DNA of 6,360 bases. Origin: Chryseobacterium gleum. Lineage in GTDB: Bacteria > Bacteroidota > Bacteroidia > Flavobacteriales_D > Sanyastnellaceae. Of this stretch, positions 5,968-6,360 are shown piece after piece. The stretch lies in contig CALQJP020000151.1 in NCBI GenBank assembly GCA_943330925.2, positions 1 to 6,360 of the forward strand, in the 5' to 3' direction. A program made the position numbers and the translations under genes. Position 1 is the first letter of the stretch. Every line of letters begins with the position of its first letter. Below the pieces are notes generated by a model. The model had not been told where the DNA came from, did no database searches, and saw only the letters and a program-made list of their open reading frames with translations.

Positions 5968-5998
5968 CGAAATTATTGTTCGCATCGCATGCGTGCAG
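5968..5998 (+). repeat. REP-like element 3, partial direct copy lacking the GTAG head
   Basis: It begins with the same CGAAATT (5968-5974) as element 2 and ends with the same 11-mer GCATGCGTGCA (5987-5997; the other copy is at 5949-5959). A small hairpin, CGCAT-CGC-ATGCG (5981-5993), matches the core. The GGTAGG head is replaced by ATTGTT. It looks like a decayed or partial direct duplicate of element 2, 43 bp downstream at the left border. Confidence 0.5.
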
Positions 5999-6004
5999 CT
6001 CATT

Positions 6005-6021
6005 TTTTTGCTACGCAAAAA
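6005..6021. other. AT-rich perfect inverted repeat
   Basis: TTTTTGC (6005-6011) is the perfect inverted complement of GCAAAAA (6015-6021), separated by TAC. The stem is 7 bp with only two G-C pairs. It could be a protein-binding dyad upstream of the glycosyltransferase gene or a weak structure at the 3' end of lon. The T-run precedes rather than follows the stem on the + strand, so it does not fit a terminator for lon. Confidence 0.3.
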
Positions 6022-6026
6022 CGAAC

Positions 6027-6039
6027 GGTTGAATCAACC
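6027..6039. promoter_or_regulatory. Possible operator-like dyad before the glycosyltransferase gene
   Basis: GGTTGA and TCAACC form a perfect 6-1-6 dyad around a single A, about 70 bp upstream of the glycosyltransferase ATG and upstream of its possible promoter. The compact symmetry suits a small dimeric DNA-binding protein better than an RNA hairpin. A 13-bp dyad can also arise by chance. Confidence 0.2.
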
Positions 6040-6066
6040 ATAACAATTCAAACACGAATCTGATAG

Positions 6067-6093
6067 TTTGTATTGATTTTCGGATTTGATTTG
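6067..6093 (+). promoter_or_regulatory. Possible promoter of the glycosyltransferase gene
   Basis: TTTG (6067-6070) could be a -33 box. TTGATTTG (6086-6093) matches the -7 consensus TAnnTTTG with one mismatch at the second position. The 15-bp gap is shorter than usual, and the leader would be only about 10 nt, so this is tentative. Confidence 0.28.
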
Positions 6094-6109
6094 CGCTGCA
6101 CAAAAAACC

Positions 6110-6360
6110 ATGCAACCGAAAATCTCGCTTTCTCTATTTTTTTTCTGCTACAGCGAAGCAGGCAATATTGGTCGTGTGATTGACTTGTGTTGCAAACTAC
6201 TTCCCGATATTTCTTCCGACTACGAACTGATTGTAATAGACGACGGCAGCAGCGACAGCACGGCCGATGAGGTGATGGAAAAGGCTGCATCGTTTCCGGC
6301 GCTTCGACTGATACGGCACGAGGTAAACAAAGGAATCGGAAATGCATTGCGATCGGGTTA
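6110..6360 (+). CDS. Family 2 glycosyltransferase, N-terminal part (3' end outside window)
   Basis: An open frame of 83 codons runs off the right edge. It has the start of a GT-A nucleotide-sugar-binding domain: the first strand (ISLSLFFFCYSEAGNIGRVI, about residues 5-24), then ELIVIDDGSSDSTADEV with the family 2 DDGSSD motif at 44-49, then LRLIRHEVNKGIGNALRSG. The NKGIGNALRSG segment and the compact spacing resemble polyprenol-phosphate glycosyltransferases (dolichol-phosphate mannose synthase-like). Such enzymes load a sugar onto a lipid carrier at the inner membrane for envelope glycans or lipid modification. The acceptor and sugar cannot be told from this fragment. The ATG at 6110 is the only ATG after the in-frame stop at 6074-6076; a TTG at 6086 is unlikely to be the start. 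Confidence 0.88.
   Translation, partial: MQPKISLSLFFFCYSEAGNIGRVIDLCCKLLPDISSDYELIVIDDGSSDSTADEVMEKAASFPALRLIRHEVNKGIGNALRSG

Noticed and set aside
6048..6347. Open frame of 99 codons on the - strand at the right end
   Set aside because: It lies opposite the start of the family 2 glycosyltransferase, which has clear DDGSSD and NKGIGNALRSG motifs on the + strand.

Overview
The window reads as chromosomal DNA from a member of the Bacteroidota (mid-range GC, roughly half). Three things support this: a PorQ-like protein of the type IX secretion system (T9SS), which is confined to that phylum and its relatives; the alternative GlmU-family enzyme typical of it; and Bacteroidota-style promoters (TATCTT-GC boxes near the TAnnTTTG -7 consensus) without Shine-Dalgarno sites. 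I cannot name an order or genus with confidence.

Layout, all genes on the + strand: (1) 1-795, the C-terminal part of a MATE-family membrane exporter, cut by the window edge; (2) 1003-2040, porQ, an outer-membrane beta-barrel of the T9SS; (3) 2193-3365, a GlmU-family sugar nucleotidyltransferase/acyltransferase; (4) 3453-5861, a complete ATP-dependent Lon protease; (5) 6110 to the right edge, the N-terminus of a family 2 glycosyltransferase. No tRNA, rRNA, CRISPR array or transposase gene is visible, and no gene-free stretch exceeds 300 bases.

The genes are ordinary housekeeping and envelope genes: export, outer-membrane secretion, UDP-GlcNAc precursor supply, protein quality control and sugar transfer. 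They do not look like one dedicated system. The 87-bp gap before lon holds a terminator-like hairpin followed at once by a -7-like box, so lon probably starts its own transcript.

The unusual content is between the genes. Three of the four spacers are largely built from degenerate tandem heptamers in exact 7-bp phase (about 793-827, 872-906, 915-956, 2043-2105, 2131-2193, 5859-5914). They belong to a few sequence families that recur in both orientations. Arrays abut stop codons (MATE, lon) and run into the start codon of the GlmU-family gene. Two of these spacers also carry a second repeat, a REP-like element with a GTAG head followed by a CGCAT...ATGCGT hairpin (about 831-870, 5925-5960 and a headless partial copy at 5968-5998). 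These two intergenic repeat families are the most interesting material here.
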